DNA from: Sphingobacteriales bacterium 44-61
Lineage (GTDB): Bacteria; Bacteroidota; Bacteroidia; Chitinophagales; Chitinophagaceae
Length of the DNA: 64,000 nucleotides
NCBI GenBank assembly: GCA_001898405.1
Contig: MKTW01000011.1
Location: 564,801 to 628,800 of the forward strand
Direction: 5' to 3'
Each line of letters starts with the position of its first letter. Positions within the stretch are counted from its first letter, which is position 1. Made by a program: the position numbers and the translations under genes. The notes below the pieces were generated by a model. That model saw only the letters and a list, made by a program, of their open reading frames with translations, was not told the DNA's origin and did no database searches. Below, piece by piece: positions 43,628-52,900 of this stretch.

Positions 43628-45736
43628 ATGAAACTTTTCCCTGAATCGGCTTATTTACAACTGGAATTTGATAAAGTAAAATCCCTGCTGGCCAACTATT
43701 GCCAGGCAGATCATGCCCGGCAGAAAGCCCTTGACCTAAGGATCCATACCCGCAAAGATTTTATCGATACCCAACTAAGACAAAGCTATGAATACCACCA
43801 GCTTTTGCAAAATGGGATTTATTTTCCCAACGATTATATACTGAACCTGGCCAGGGAGCTTAAGCTCCTGGGCATTCCTGGCGCCGTGCTGAATGGTGAA
43901 GAATTTATGGGTATCCGCAAACTGGCGGAAAGCATGGAGCGGATCTTCCGCTGGTTTGATGCAGAAAGAAAAAGCGCCTATTCAGCCATGGCAGGCGTGA
44001 TCGCCAGCACTTATTATGAAAAAGCGATCATTCAACTGATTGACGAAGTGCTGGATGATTCGGGACAGGTAAAAGACAATGCCTCGGAAGAACTGAAAAA
44101 TATCCGGATCAGCCTTTACCGCAAACGGAATGAATTGCGCCGGGTGTTTGACAAGATCGTAGCCAAACTGAACAAGCAGGGATATCTCGCAGAGATAGAG
44201 GAAAGCTTTATGAGCGGCAGAAGAGTGGTTGCCGTATTCGCTGAACAGAAAAGGACAGTAAAAGGCATTTTGCATGGAGAAAGCGATAGCCGGAAAACGG
44301 CTTTTGTAGAACCCGAAGAGACCATCGAGCTGAACAACCAGGTACATGAACTGGAGAATGATGAAAGAAAGGAAGTGTACCGCATTTTCCGGCAGCTTAC
44401 TTCCAGGCTTTCGGCGCATGCTGCCCTGCTGAGCACATATCACACTATTATCGGCGACTATGATTTTATAAGGGCCAAAGCAAAACTGGCTGTTGATTAT
44501 AAAGGTGAATTTCCCGCTATAGTTGACAAGGCGCATGTACATTTAGTGAACGCCTATCACCCTTTACTGTATCTGTATAATCAACGCACCGGTAAACCAA
44601 CGATACCTGTAACCATCACATTGGATGATGCTCACCGCATTTTGGTGATCAGTGGTCCTAATGCAGGCGGTAAAACAGTGACGATGAAAACGGTCGGTCT
44701 TTTGCAGATGATGGTGCAAAGCGGTTTGCTGGTTCCAGTGCATCCTTCTTCACAATTCGGGATCTTCAAACAACTGATGATCCATATCGGTGACACGCAA
44801 AGCCTGGAGTTTGAACTGAGCACCTATAGCAGCCACCTGCTGCACATGAAATATTTTATGGAGAATGCCAATGGCAAAACTTTATTCTTCATAGATGAAC
44901 TGGGTAGTGGTAGTGATCCCAACCTGGGTGGTGCATTCGCTGAAGTGATCATGCAGGAACTGGCAAGAAAACATGCTTTTGGCATTGTGACCACGCATTA
45001 CCTTAACCTGAAAGTGATGGCAGGTAAAACGCCCGGCATTATCAATGGTGCCATGGCTTTTGATGAAAAGAACCTGCAACCGCAATACAAATTGCTTATC
45101 GGCAAGCCGGGCAGCTCCTACACATTTTCCATAGCAGAAAGGATCGGGTTGGATAGATCGCTGATCAGGAAAGCGCGTGAACTGGTTGATGAAGATCAAT
45201 TCCGCCTTGATAAACTGCTTAACCGCACAGAGCAGGACCTTCGTGACCTGGAGAAGAAAGAAAAAGAGCTGAACCAGTTGATGAAGGAAAATGAACGGCT
45301 GAAAAAAGAAATGCAGCAGGTGATGGATAAGGAAAAACATCGCCAGCAGGTGGAGATACTAAAAGAGCAAAACCGCGTTTCGGAAGAGCGGATCGCTTAT
45401 CTCAAAGACATGGAGCGAAAGCTGAAGCAGATGCTGATCGAATGGCGCAAGGAGGAAAATAAGAACAAAGTGATCAAGCAGATGGACGCTCTGCTCTTTA
45501 AAAAGGACGAAAAGAAAGTGGTGAGCAAAATGCAGAAAAAGATCGACTCAAAATTTGCGGAAATAGGAGGGGAGATCAAAGTAGGCGATAAAGTGAAAAT
45601 GAAACGCAATCACCAGGTGGGGCAGGTAATGGAATTGAGGGGGAAGAAAGCAGTAGTAAAGATCGGTCTGCTGCCAATGCAGGTGGATGTGGGAGACCTG
45701 GTGGTGGTGAAAGAAAAAATAACAGATGAGAAATAG
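43628..45736 (+). CDS. MutS2-type ATPase without the C-terminal Smr nuclease domain
   Basis: A 702-residue MutS-family protein of the MutS2 branch. Core and lever helices (about 1-300) precede the ATPase with Walker A GPNAGGKT (about 342-349), Walker B FFIDELGSGSDPNLGGAFAE, and TTHYLNLK. A long coiled-coil (about 515-620) follows, and the end is a small KOW/SH3-like barrel (GGEIKVGDKVKMKRNHQVGQVMELRGKKAVVKIG). The protein stops there, without the Smr domain that MutS2 normally carries. If so it lacks that nuclease and may act only through its ATPase, for example in suppressing recombination or rescuing ribosomes. The role is inference. Confidence 0.9.
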   Translation: MKLFPESAYLQLEFDKVKSLLANYCQADHARQKALDLRIHTRKDFIDTQLRQSYEYHQLLQNGIYFPNDYILNLARELKLLGIPGAVLNGEEFMGIRKLAESMERIFRWFDAERKSAYSAMAGVIASTYYEKAIIQLIDEVLDDSGQVKDNASEELKNIRISLYRKRNELRRVFDKIVAKLNKQGYLAEIEESFMSGRRVVAVFAEQKRTVKGILHGESDSRKTAFVEPEETIELNNQVHELENDERKEVYRIFRQLTSRLSAHAALLSTYHTIIGDYDFIRAKAKLAVDYKGEFPAIVDKAHVHLVNAYHPLLYLYNQRTGKPTIPVTITLDDAHRILVISGPNAGGKTVTMKTVGLLQMMVQSGLLVPVHPSSQFGIFKQLMIHIGDTQSLEFELSTYSSHLLHMKYFMENANGKTLFFIDELGSGSDPNLGGAFAEVIMQELARKHAFGIVTTHYLNLKVMAGKTPGIINGAMAFDEKNLQPQYKLLIGKPGSSYTFSIAERIGLDRSLIRKARELVDEDQFRLDKLLNRTEQDLRDLEKKEKELNQLMKENERLKKEMQQVMDKEKHRQQVEILKEQNRVSEERIAYLKDMERKLKQMLIEWRKEENKNKVIKQMDALLFKKDEKKVVSKMQKKIDSKFAEIGGEIKVGDKVKMKRNHQVGQVMELRGKKAVVKIGLLPMQVDVGDLVVVKEKITDEK

Positions 45737-45744
45737 AAATCTAA

Positions 45745-45792
45745 TAAAAGTAAAAGTTCAAAAAAGAGATATTTTTTGAACTTTTACTTTTA
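45745..45792. terminator. Bidirectional terminator, 21-bp perfect stem
   Basis: Perfect 21-bp A/T-rich inverted repeat (45745-45765, 45772-45792) with a 6-base loop, between the convergent MutS2 and thioesterase genes. It ends in an A/T tract on both strands. Confidence 0.85.
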
Positions 45793-45803
45793 ACTGTTGA
45801 ATC

Positions 45804-46319
45804 TTATTCCCCAAAAAACAGCGCTTTCAGCTCTACTGCATCATCCGGCTTCATTTTTCCACCAAGTATCAGCCTGAGCTGCCTTCTGCGCAAAGCTCCA
45901 TCAAACAGCCTTTTTTCATCGTCAGTTTCTGCTACCAGGGACGGAACAGGGTGGGGGCGGTTCTGATCGTCCAAGGCTACAAAAGTATAATAGGCTTCAT
46001 TGCTTTTGTATTTCTGCTGTTTTTTCAGGTCTTCGCCCCATACTTTCATGTGCACTTCCATGGAACTGGTAAAAGCACGGGTAACTTTAGCCTGTATATG
46101 CACCACATTTCCCAGTTTGATCGGGTTTTCGAAAGAGATATTATCAACGGAAGCTGTGACCACAGGGGCATTACAATGTTTTTGTGCCGCAAGGGCTGCA
46201 GCAATATCCATCCAGTACATCAGGCGGCCCCCCATCAGGTTCCCAAACACATTGGTATCATTTGGCAAAACAAGTTCCGTCATGATGGTCAGGCTTTCCG
46301 CCGCTTTCTTTTCAATCAT
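45804..46319 (-). CDS. Acyl-CoA thioesterase (hotdog fold)
   Basis: Cytoplasmic hotdog-fold thioesterase of 171 residues from the ATG at 46319 (MIEKKAAESLTIMTELVLP); the longer frame would need an unlikely 19-residue extension. The active-site block VFGNLMGGRLMYWMDIAAALAAQKHCNAPVVTASVDNISFENPIKLGN is typical of the YciA/BACH group, which hydrolyses acyl-CoA thioesters. The C-terminal extension (ALRRRQLRLILGGKMKPDDAVELKALFF) is unassigned. Divergent from proline dehydrogenase; a TATCTTTG box sits 16-23 bases before its ATG. Confidence 0.9.
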   Translation of the reverse strand: MIEKKAAESLTIMTELVLPNDTNVFGNLMGGRLMYWMDIAAALAAQKHCNAPVVTASVDNISFENPIKLGNVVHIQAKVTRAFTSSMEVHMKVWGEDLKKQQKYKSNEAYYTFVALDDQNRPHPVPSLVAETDDEKRLFDGALRRRQLRLILGGKMKPDDAVELKALFFGE

Positions 46320-46334
46320 TGGTAAAAATTTGCG

Positions 46335-46342
46335 CAAAGATA
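46335..46342 (-). promoter_or_regulatory. -7 box (TATCTTTG) for the thioesterase
   Basis: Exact TAnnTTTG match, minus strand, 16-23 bases before the ATG at 46319. It faces the divergent box at 46359. Confidence 0.45.
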
Positions 46343-46358
46343 ATAAACTGCAAACCGC

Positions 46359-46366
46359 TATTTTTG
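46359..46366 (+). promoter_or_regulatory. -7 box (TATTTTTG) for proline dehydrogenase
   Basis: Exact TAnnTTTG match ending 17 bases before the ATG at 46384. It is divergent from the thioesterase box, so the two promoters share about 30 bases. Confidence 0.45.
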
Positions 46367-46383
46367 CCCCACACAAATAATAT

Positions 46384-47613
46384 ATGGAGCCTCACCCCTT
46401 AATTTCTTTCGACAATACGGAGTTCGCTTTTGAATACAAGCAGGACAAACAGTTGAAAAAAGCCCGTTTCCTTTTTAATTGCATGGGAATGCCCTGGCTG
46501 GTAAAACTGGGTACAAGGTTTACGCCCTGGGCAGTAAAATCCGGCCTGCCGGTAAAAGGGTTGGTCCGCAGCACCATTTTCGAACAGTTTGTGGGCGGTG
46601 AAACACTGGAGCAAACCGCAGTAGTGGCAAAAAAACTGGCCGACTATCATGTGCAGGTGATACTGGATTACGGGGTTGAAGGTGGTGATGATGGAGAGCA
46701 GGGGTTTGACCATGCCACTGAAGAGTTTATCCGTGTGATCAATTATGCAGCCACGCAACCGAATATTCCTTTCATGAGCATCAAGGTTACCGGCATTACC
46801 CGGTTCGCTTTATTGGAAAAACTCGATGAACTGATGCACCGGCAGGAGGGCTCACTCATGAAGCGTTACCTGCAAGCAGTTGATTCATTGCCGCCGGATG
46901 AAAAGGAAGAATGGCATCGTGTCCGCCACAGAATGATGCGGATATGCGAAACTGCTGCACAAAAAAAGATAGGCGTACTGGTGGATGCAGAAGAGACCTG
47001 GATACAGGACCCTGTTGATGCATTGACCATGCTTGTAATGGACCTGCTCAACAAAGAAAGGGTAGTGGTGTATAATACAATTCAATTGTACAGGCACGAT
47101 CGCCTGCAATTCCTGAAAGACTCTTATGATGCAGCAGAAGAAAGGAAATTCATCCTGGGAGCCAAGATCGTGAGAGGAGCTTATATGGAAAAAGAAAGAA
47201 AGAGAGCTGAGGAAAAACAATATCCATCACCTATCCAGCCTGATAAGGAAAGCACCGACAGGGATTATAATGCAGCCATTCGTTTTTGCATTGATCATAT
47301 TGATCGCATAGGGCTTATTGTAGCTTCACATAACGAACAAAGTAACCTGCTGGCAGCAGATCTGCTGCAGCAAAAAGGATTACCATTCAATCATCCGCAT
47401 ATTCACTTCAGTCAATTGTATGGGATGAGCGATAATATTACGTTCAACCTCGCACATGCCGGCTGCGGTGTAAGCAAGTATCTTCCGTTCGGCCCCATTG
47501 AAGATGTGATCCCTTATCTCATGAGAAGAGCACAGGAAAACACTTCGGTAAAAGGACAAACAGGAAGAGAACTGGCGCTTATCAAAAAAGAATTAAAGAG
47601 AAGAGGCGTGTAA
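46384..47613 (+). CDS. Proline dehydrogenase, monofunctional
   Basis: FAD enzyme of 409 residues that oxidises proline to pyrroline-5-carboxylate, the first step of proline use. Key blocks are MSIKVTGITRFALLEKLDEL, the loop GVLVDAEETWIQDP, YNTIQLYRHDRLQFLKD, KIVRGAYMEKERKRAEE with its substrate-binding region, and the C-terminal SHNEQS and AHAGCGVSKYLPFGPIEDVIPYLMRRAQENTS. It resembles the eukaryote-type single-domain PRODH rather than the PutA fusion. The partner P5C dehydrogenase is not in the window. It is likely peripheral to the membrane and linked to quinone. Confidence 0.93.
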   Translation: MEPHPLISFDNTEFAFEYKQDKQLKKARFLFNCMGMPWLVKLGTRFTPWAVKSGLPVKGLVRSTIFEQFVGGETLEQTAVVAKKLADYHVQVILDYGVEGGDDGEQGFDHATEEFIRVINYAATQPNIPFMSIKVTGITRFALLEKLDELMHRQEGSLMKRYLQAVDSLPPDEKEEWHRVRHRMMRICETAAQKKIGVLVDAEETWIQDPVDALTMLVMDLLNKERVVVYNTIQLYRHDRLQFLKDSYDAAEERKFILGAKIVRGAYMEKERKRAEEKQYPSPIQPDKESTDRDYNAAIRFCIDHIDRIGLIVASHNEQSNLLAADLLQQKGLPFNHPHIHFSQLYGMSDNITFNLAHAGCGVSKYLPFGPIEDVIPYLMRRAQENTSVKGQTGRELALIKKELKRRGV

Positions 47614-47744
47614 ATACAATCGATTACAGTAGTTCAGGCACAAAATTTTAATAGCAATCTGTTGCCCGTAATTTTTTTCAACGGGTAAAGAAAATATTTT
47701 TTTTAAAAAAAAGTTATAATATTGTTATTACTATTCAATGAGCA

Positions 47745-48338
47745 TTGCCAAAAACTGCTACTATAGAACAACTGCAACAACGAATTGCTTTGTATGAAGA
47801 TATGAAAGCGTACAAGGAGCTTTACTACCAGTTGTTTGACGGCCTTCACCGTTTTTCTTATTCCATGGTCCGCTCCAAAGAAGTAGCTGAAGAAATTGTT
47901 TCTGATGTATTTATCAAACTATGGCAGATCCGGGCACGGCTTGGAGAAATAGGTAATCTGAAAGTATACGTGTATACCATTACCAAGAACTTTTCGCTTA
48001 ATTATCTTCAGCGCACTTACAAGAATGCTCCTGTGAGTATTGAAGAAGTGGAAGTGGAGCCGATCGTTGAAATGCGCAATCCTGAAGAATTATTTATTTC
48101 AGCAGAGATCATGCAAACGATCCGTCAGGCTATTTTGCAATTACCGCCGCAATGCAGGCTGGTTTTTCAACTGGTAAAAGAGGACGGGTTAAAATATAAA
48201 GAAGCGGCTGAAGTGTTGAACATTTCTGCACTTACTGTCCGCAATCAATTGGCGATCGCCATCCGCAAACTGGGCGAAACGTTGCCGGCTCCTGTACAAA
48301 AATTAATTCCCGCTACTAAATTATTTTCGGCTTCATAG
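47745..48338 (+). CDS. ECF RNA polymerase sigma factor of the glucan locus
   Basis: ECF sigma factor of 197 residues. Region 2 is at about 23-95 (ELYYQLFDGLHRFSYSMVRSKEVAEEIVSDVFIKLW). Region 4 is at about 122-180 (ILQLPPQCRLVFQLVKEDGLKYKEAAEVLNISALTVRNQL). It should direct transcription of the downstream locus and be held by the FecR protein encoded at 48629. The start is uncertain: TTG at 47745 is the only start that keeps the family N-terminus, while the ATG at 47799 would cut into it. A second ATG at 47738 is out of frame. Between it and FecR lies a long hairpin (element C). Confidence 0.9.
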   Translation: MPKTATIEQLQQRIALYEDMKAYKELYYQLFDGLHRFSYSMVRSKEVAEEIVSDVFIKLWQIRARLGEIGNLKVYVYTITKNFSLNYLQRTYKNAPVSIEEVEVEPIVEMRNPEELFISAEIMQTIRQAILQLPPQCRLVFQLVKEDGLKYKEAAEVLNISALTVRNQLAIAIRKLGETLPAPVQKLIPATKLFSAS

Positions 48339-48394
48339 ACTCACCAGGGTTTCTCACAGAAACCTGTTGATTCTATCAACGTTAATCCCTGGGT

Positions 48395-48463
48395 TTTCTT
48401 TGTGGTCTTTGTCGTCTTCGTGGGATAATAATTCCCACGAAGACGACAAAGACCACAAAGAAA
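48395..48463. repeat. Long hairpin element C (9-bp-unit family), between sigma and anti-sigma genes
   Basis: Perfect 31-bp inverted repeat (48395-48425, 48433-48463) with a 7-base loop. The arm is nearly the same as that of element B, differing at three transitions whose opposite-arm bases changed as well. Units are CCCACGAAG, ACGACAAAG and ACCACAAAG. The rest of 48339-48628 shows no gene; the last 130 bases may hold the FecR/SusC promoter, which I cannot pick out. Confidence 0.9.
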
Positions 48464-48628
48464 GGAACGTGATTTTCTTTTTTGCAGGAATAGTTCCATT
48501 TTAACTGGCTTATTTATAATTAGTTATGACTTGTTCGTGGGCGACCTCTCCATTTGTTAAAATTTTTTGCTTTTGCTTAGTACATCCGGTCTGCTCTCCG
48601 TGTCTTTATTGATTACAGACACCAACTT

Positions 48629-49750
48629 ATGACGGAAGAAAGATTTTGGTTATTGTTCAGTGCCAGGCTTTCTGGTGAAGCCACACCGGAGGAACTTGCT
48701 GAACTGGAAGTTTTTTTGCAGGAAAACCCTGATGCACACCTGCGCACAGGAATGATTGAAAATATCTGGTCTGTTAATCCTCCACTTTCTGAAGACTACA
48801 AAGAAGCTGCTTTCAATAAGCATCTGCAAAGAATGAGTAATCATTTTTCAGAGCCGGTATTGCAATATGAATCGGAAGCGTCTGAAGAGCCGGTGATAGA
48901 GAAAAAACCACGCAGGGTCATTTATCGTGTGATAGGTTGGGTTTCGGCAGTAGCAGCTGCTTGTGTGCTGGGATGGTATGCCTATTGCTATTTTCCCTTT
49001 GCAAGCGAGGATGTCAACACCGCCCAGGCACAAAATACTGTCAGCACTAAAAAAGGATCCAAATCAAAAATACAATTGCCTGATGGGACACAGGTATGGT
49101 TGAATGCAGACAGTAAGATCACTTACAATGAGAACTTCCAGGACAAATTACGGGAAGTGCAATTGTCTGGCGAAGCTTTTTTTGATGTGGTGCGTGATGA
49201 GAGCCGCCCTTTTATCATCCACACTAACGTGATAGATGTAAAAGTGCTGGGTACGGCTTTCAACGTCCGGTCTTATGCAGATGAAAAAAATACAGAGACC
49301 TCGCTGATCCGCGGCTCTGTAGAGATCACTTTGCGGAATAACCCTGATAAGAAGATCATCCTGAAGCCCAATGATAAACTGATCGTGGATAATACAGAAG
49401 CCAAAGCAGAAACGGCTTCTGCAGATATTGCTCCTGATAAGCATAGAAGCAATAGATCTTCCCTGCTCACCTTGAGAAAGGTAAGCTTCAAAGAAAATGA
49501 GAGCGGTGCCCTTGAAACCCTATGGGTTAAAAACAAACTGGCTTTTGATAAGGAACCCATGGAAGATATAGCGTTGAAAATAGAACGCTGGTATGATGTG
49601 AAAGTGATTATGCCGGATGACCGTATCAGGAAAACGGAATACAGCGGCATATTTGAGAATGAGAACCTGGAGCAGCTGATGGAAGCGTTACAATTGACCG
49701 GAAATTTCCACTACAGGATAAATAAGAAAGAAGTAACGATCTGGCCTTAA
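48629..49750 (+). CDS. FecR-family anti-sigma factor of the glucan locus
   Basis: A 373-residue inner-membrane anti-sigma protein. The cytoplasmic N-terminus (1-98) has an ASD-like start (MTEERFWLLFSARLSGEATPEEL), a membrane helix lies at about 100-122, and the periplasmic FecR domain has LPDGTQVWLNADSKITY, SGEAFFDVVRDESRPFI and VLGTAFNVRSY. The C-terminal domain ALKIERWYDVKVIMPDD ends in FHYRINKKEVTIWP, the part expected to contact the STN domain of the SusC protein encoded 197 bases downstream. It holds the upstream ECF sigma factor until the receptor signals substrate (family knowledge). Confidence 0.93.
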   Translation: MTEERFWLLFSARLSGEATPEELAELEVFLQENPDAHLRTGMIENIWSVNPPLSEDYKEAAFNKHLQRMSNHFSEPVLQYESEASEEPVIEKKPRRVIYRVIGWVSAVAAACVLGWYAYCYFPFASEDVNTAQAQNTVSTKKGSKSKIQLPDGTQVWLNADSKITYNENFQDKLREVQLSGEAFFDVVRDESRPFIIHTNVIDVKVLGTAFNVRSYADEKNTETSLIRGSVEITLRNNPDKKIILKPNDKLIVDNTEAKAETASADIAPDKHRSNRSSLLTLRKVSFKENESGALETLWVKNKLAFDKEPMEDIALKIERWYDVKVIMPDDRIRKTEYSGIFENENLEQLMEALQLTGNFHYRINKKEVTIWP

Positions 49751-49898
49751 CATATCGTGAACCTTTGATCTTTTTGTTTGAACTGCTAACAACGATTGCT
49801 CATCTAAAAAAACTGCACATATGGTTAAAAACACATGACTCCCCTTTAAATAGAGAACGGAGAATGTTTGCGGCATTCCCCGTTTGAAAGACAGCAAG

Positions 49899-49918
49899 TT
49901 TGCTCAGGCTTGAGCAAA
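49899..49918 (+). promoter_or_regulatory. Leader hairpin upstream of susC
   Basis: Perfect 8-bp stem (tttgctca / tgagcaaa) with a 4-base loop, 30 bases before the susC ATG, then a short A tract. It lies in the mRNA leader and could affect translation or be a target for an antisense RNA. A second 11-bp stem with one mismatch lies just upstream (about 49856-49884). Confidence 0.45.
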
Positions 49919-49947
49919 AATTCTATCATTAAATTCAAAACTAAGGT

Positions 49948-52900
49948 ATGAAAAAAAATGGATCAGGCGTATCCCCCCATACGCCCTACCTATTCATCAA
50001 ATGCTTACTCATGATGAAGTTTACCGTTCTGCTTATTATCGCCTTTTCCCTTCAATCTTTCGCTAACGGTTACGGACAGGAGAATATCAACCTTAACCTG
50101 GAGAAAGTAACGCTGAAAAAGGTATTCAAGGCTATCGAACAGCAAGGTGCCTGCCGGTTTGTTTACAAAGACGAAATACTGCCGAGAGAACAACGCATCA
50201 GTATCGCTGTTGAAAATGCTTCTCTCGAAGAAGTGATGAATAAAGTGTTGCGTAACACTGAATTAAGCTACAAAAGGCTGAGTAGCAGCCTCGTGGTTAT
50301 AACCACCGGTATTACTGGCACTAGTGCTGTGCCCGTCACCGGTAAAATCACCAATGAACTGGGTGAACCCCTGCCCGGTGTAAATATTGTTGAAAAGGGC
50401 ACTAATAATGGAACAACCACCAATGCAGATGGGAGCTTCGTATTGAATGTTGCCAGCCTGGACGCAACATTGGTGATCACCTATATCGGTTTTGTGCCCC
50501 AGGAGCTGGCACTGGCCAGCCGTTCTGAAGTGAGCGTAAAACTGGTGGCAGAAGATAAGAAACTGGAAGAAGTGGTAGTGATCGGTTACGGTACGCAAAA
50601 AAGAAGGAATGTGACCGGCGCCATCACCAGCGTAAAAGCAAGTGACCTGGAAAATGCTCCCATCATGCGTGTGGAGCAAGCCTTGCAGGGCCGTGTTTCC
50701 GGTCTTACCATTGCCGCAGCATCCGGCCAGCCCGGTTCTTCTTCCACTATCAGGGTGCGGGGTACAACATCCATTAATGATGGAGCGAACAATGTTCTGT
50801 ATGTAGTGGATGGTATTGTGGTCGACAATGGTGGTATCGATTACCTGAATCAGAATGATATCGAATCAATCGAAGTATTGAAAGACGCGGCATCTGCAGC
50901 TATCTATGGTGCGCGTTCCGCAGCCGGTGTTATCCTGATCACTACAAAGAAAGGGAAAGCAGGTGCTGTTTCCGTTAACTATAATGGCTATTATGGTGTG
51001 CAGGAACCCGCTTCAAAATTGAAACTGCTGAATGCAACTGAATATGCCACTTTGAGCAATGAAGCTGCACTGGCAGCTGGCGGCTCTGTCCTGTATCCTG
51101 ACCCCAGTGCTTTAGGAAAAGGTACTGACTGGCAGGAAGCGATTTTCAACAACAGTGCCCGCATACAAAACCATGATATCAGCATCAGCGCCGGTTCAGA
51201 AAAATCCACCTATTATTTTTCATTGGGTTATTTTGACCAGGAAGGTATTGTGGGTTCAGACATCTCCAATTACAAACGTTATAATGCCCGCCTGAACTCT
51301 TCCCATAAAGTCGCCAAATGGCTGACCATCGGTAATAATATCGGTTACTCTTATATCCGCAGTAAGGGCATCGGTAACACCAATGGTGAATTCGGTGGGC
51401 CGCTGGCTTCAGCGATCAACCTTGACCCGATCACTTCTATTGTTGAAACCGATCCTTCCGTGGTGAATGCTCCGCCTTACTCCACACAACCTGTTGTAAG
51501 GGATGCCAACGGAAACCCTTATGGTATTTCCAAACTGGTAGGGCAGGAGATGACCAATCCTTTAGCTTATATCAAGGCCCACGAAGGGAACTATGGATGG
51601 TCGCATAACCTGGTAGGAAATATTTTTGTAGAAGTAGAGCCGATCAAAGGTTTGAAATTCAGGACCAATTTAGGTGCTAAACAAGCATTCTGGGGCAACA
51701 CTTCTTTCAGTCCCATTGTATACCTGAATGCTTCAACACAAACTACCAATAATTCATTTTACAGGGAGAATAACCGTGGTTTCAACTGGACATTTGAAAA
51801 CACCGTGTCTTACAACAAAAATTTCGGTTATCATAACCTGACTGTGATGGCTGGTACAGGTGCTTATGTAGACAATAACTCTGTAGGCAACGGAGTAACT
51901 TATTACAACCTGCCTGTTAATAGCTTCAAAGAAGCTTCCATGAATTTTGCAACTGTTGCTGCTGATATCCTTGCATGGGGAAATGAGAGCTACAAACACA
52001 AAATATCTTCCATCTACGGCCGTGTTATCTATGACTATAATGATAAATACCTGTTCACCGGTCTTATCCGCCGTGACGGTTCTTCCCGGTTTGGTGCGAA
52101 TAAAAAATACGGCTACTTCCCTTCCGGTTCTATTGGTTGGGTGGTGTCAAGAGAAGATTTCTTCCCCACCAACAATGTGGTTTCTTTCCTGAAGATCCGC
52201 GGTTCTTATGGTATTACGGGTAATGATGCGATCGGCGACTTCCGTTATATTTCTACTGTAGGCGGTGGCCGCAACTATCCATTCGGATCTGACAACTACC
52301 TGATCGGCTACAGCCCCAATGCACCGGCCAACCCCGATCTGCAATGGGAACAGACCAGCCAGTTGAACATCGGTTTTGAAGCCACCCTGTTCAGGAACTT
52401 CAGTGTTACATTCGATTGGTACAAGAAGAAAACTTCTGAAATACTCATGTCTGTTACCATTCCTGCTTATGTAGGCCTCGGTAATCCTGTAGGCAACGTA
52501 GGCGGTATGCAAAATAGTGGCGTGGAACTGGAATTGGGTTACAATAAGAAATTCGGAGACCTTAACCTGTCTGTAAAGGGCAATGTGTCTTATGTAAAGA
52601 ACAGGGTCACTTACCTGGGTGCTGATAAAGAATTCCTGGAAGGCTCAGGCTGGCAGGCGAGTGCTTATAACCTCACCCGTGCACAGGTAGGTCATCCTAC
52701 ATTCTCTTTCTATGGATTTGAGACCATGGGTATTTTCCAAAACCAGGCTGAAGTAAATAACTACAGGGATAAAGATGGCAACATCATCCAGCCTAATGCA
52801 AAACCTGGTGATTTTAAATGGGCTGACCTGAATGGAGATGGCAAGATCGGTTCTGAAGACCGTACTTTCATTGGCGATCCTACACCAACATGGAGCTATG

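Noticed and set aside
47738-47796. ATG at 47738 as the start of the ECF sigma gene
   Set aside because: It is out of frame with the sigma protein and reaches a stop after a few codons.
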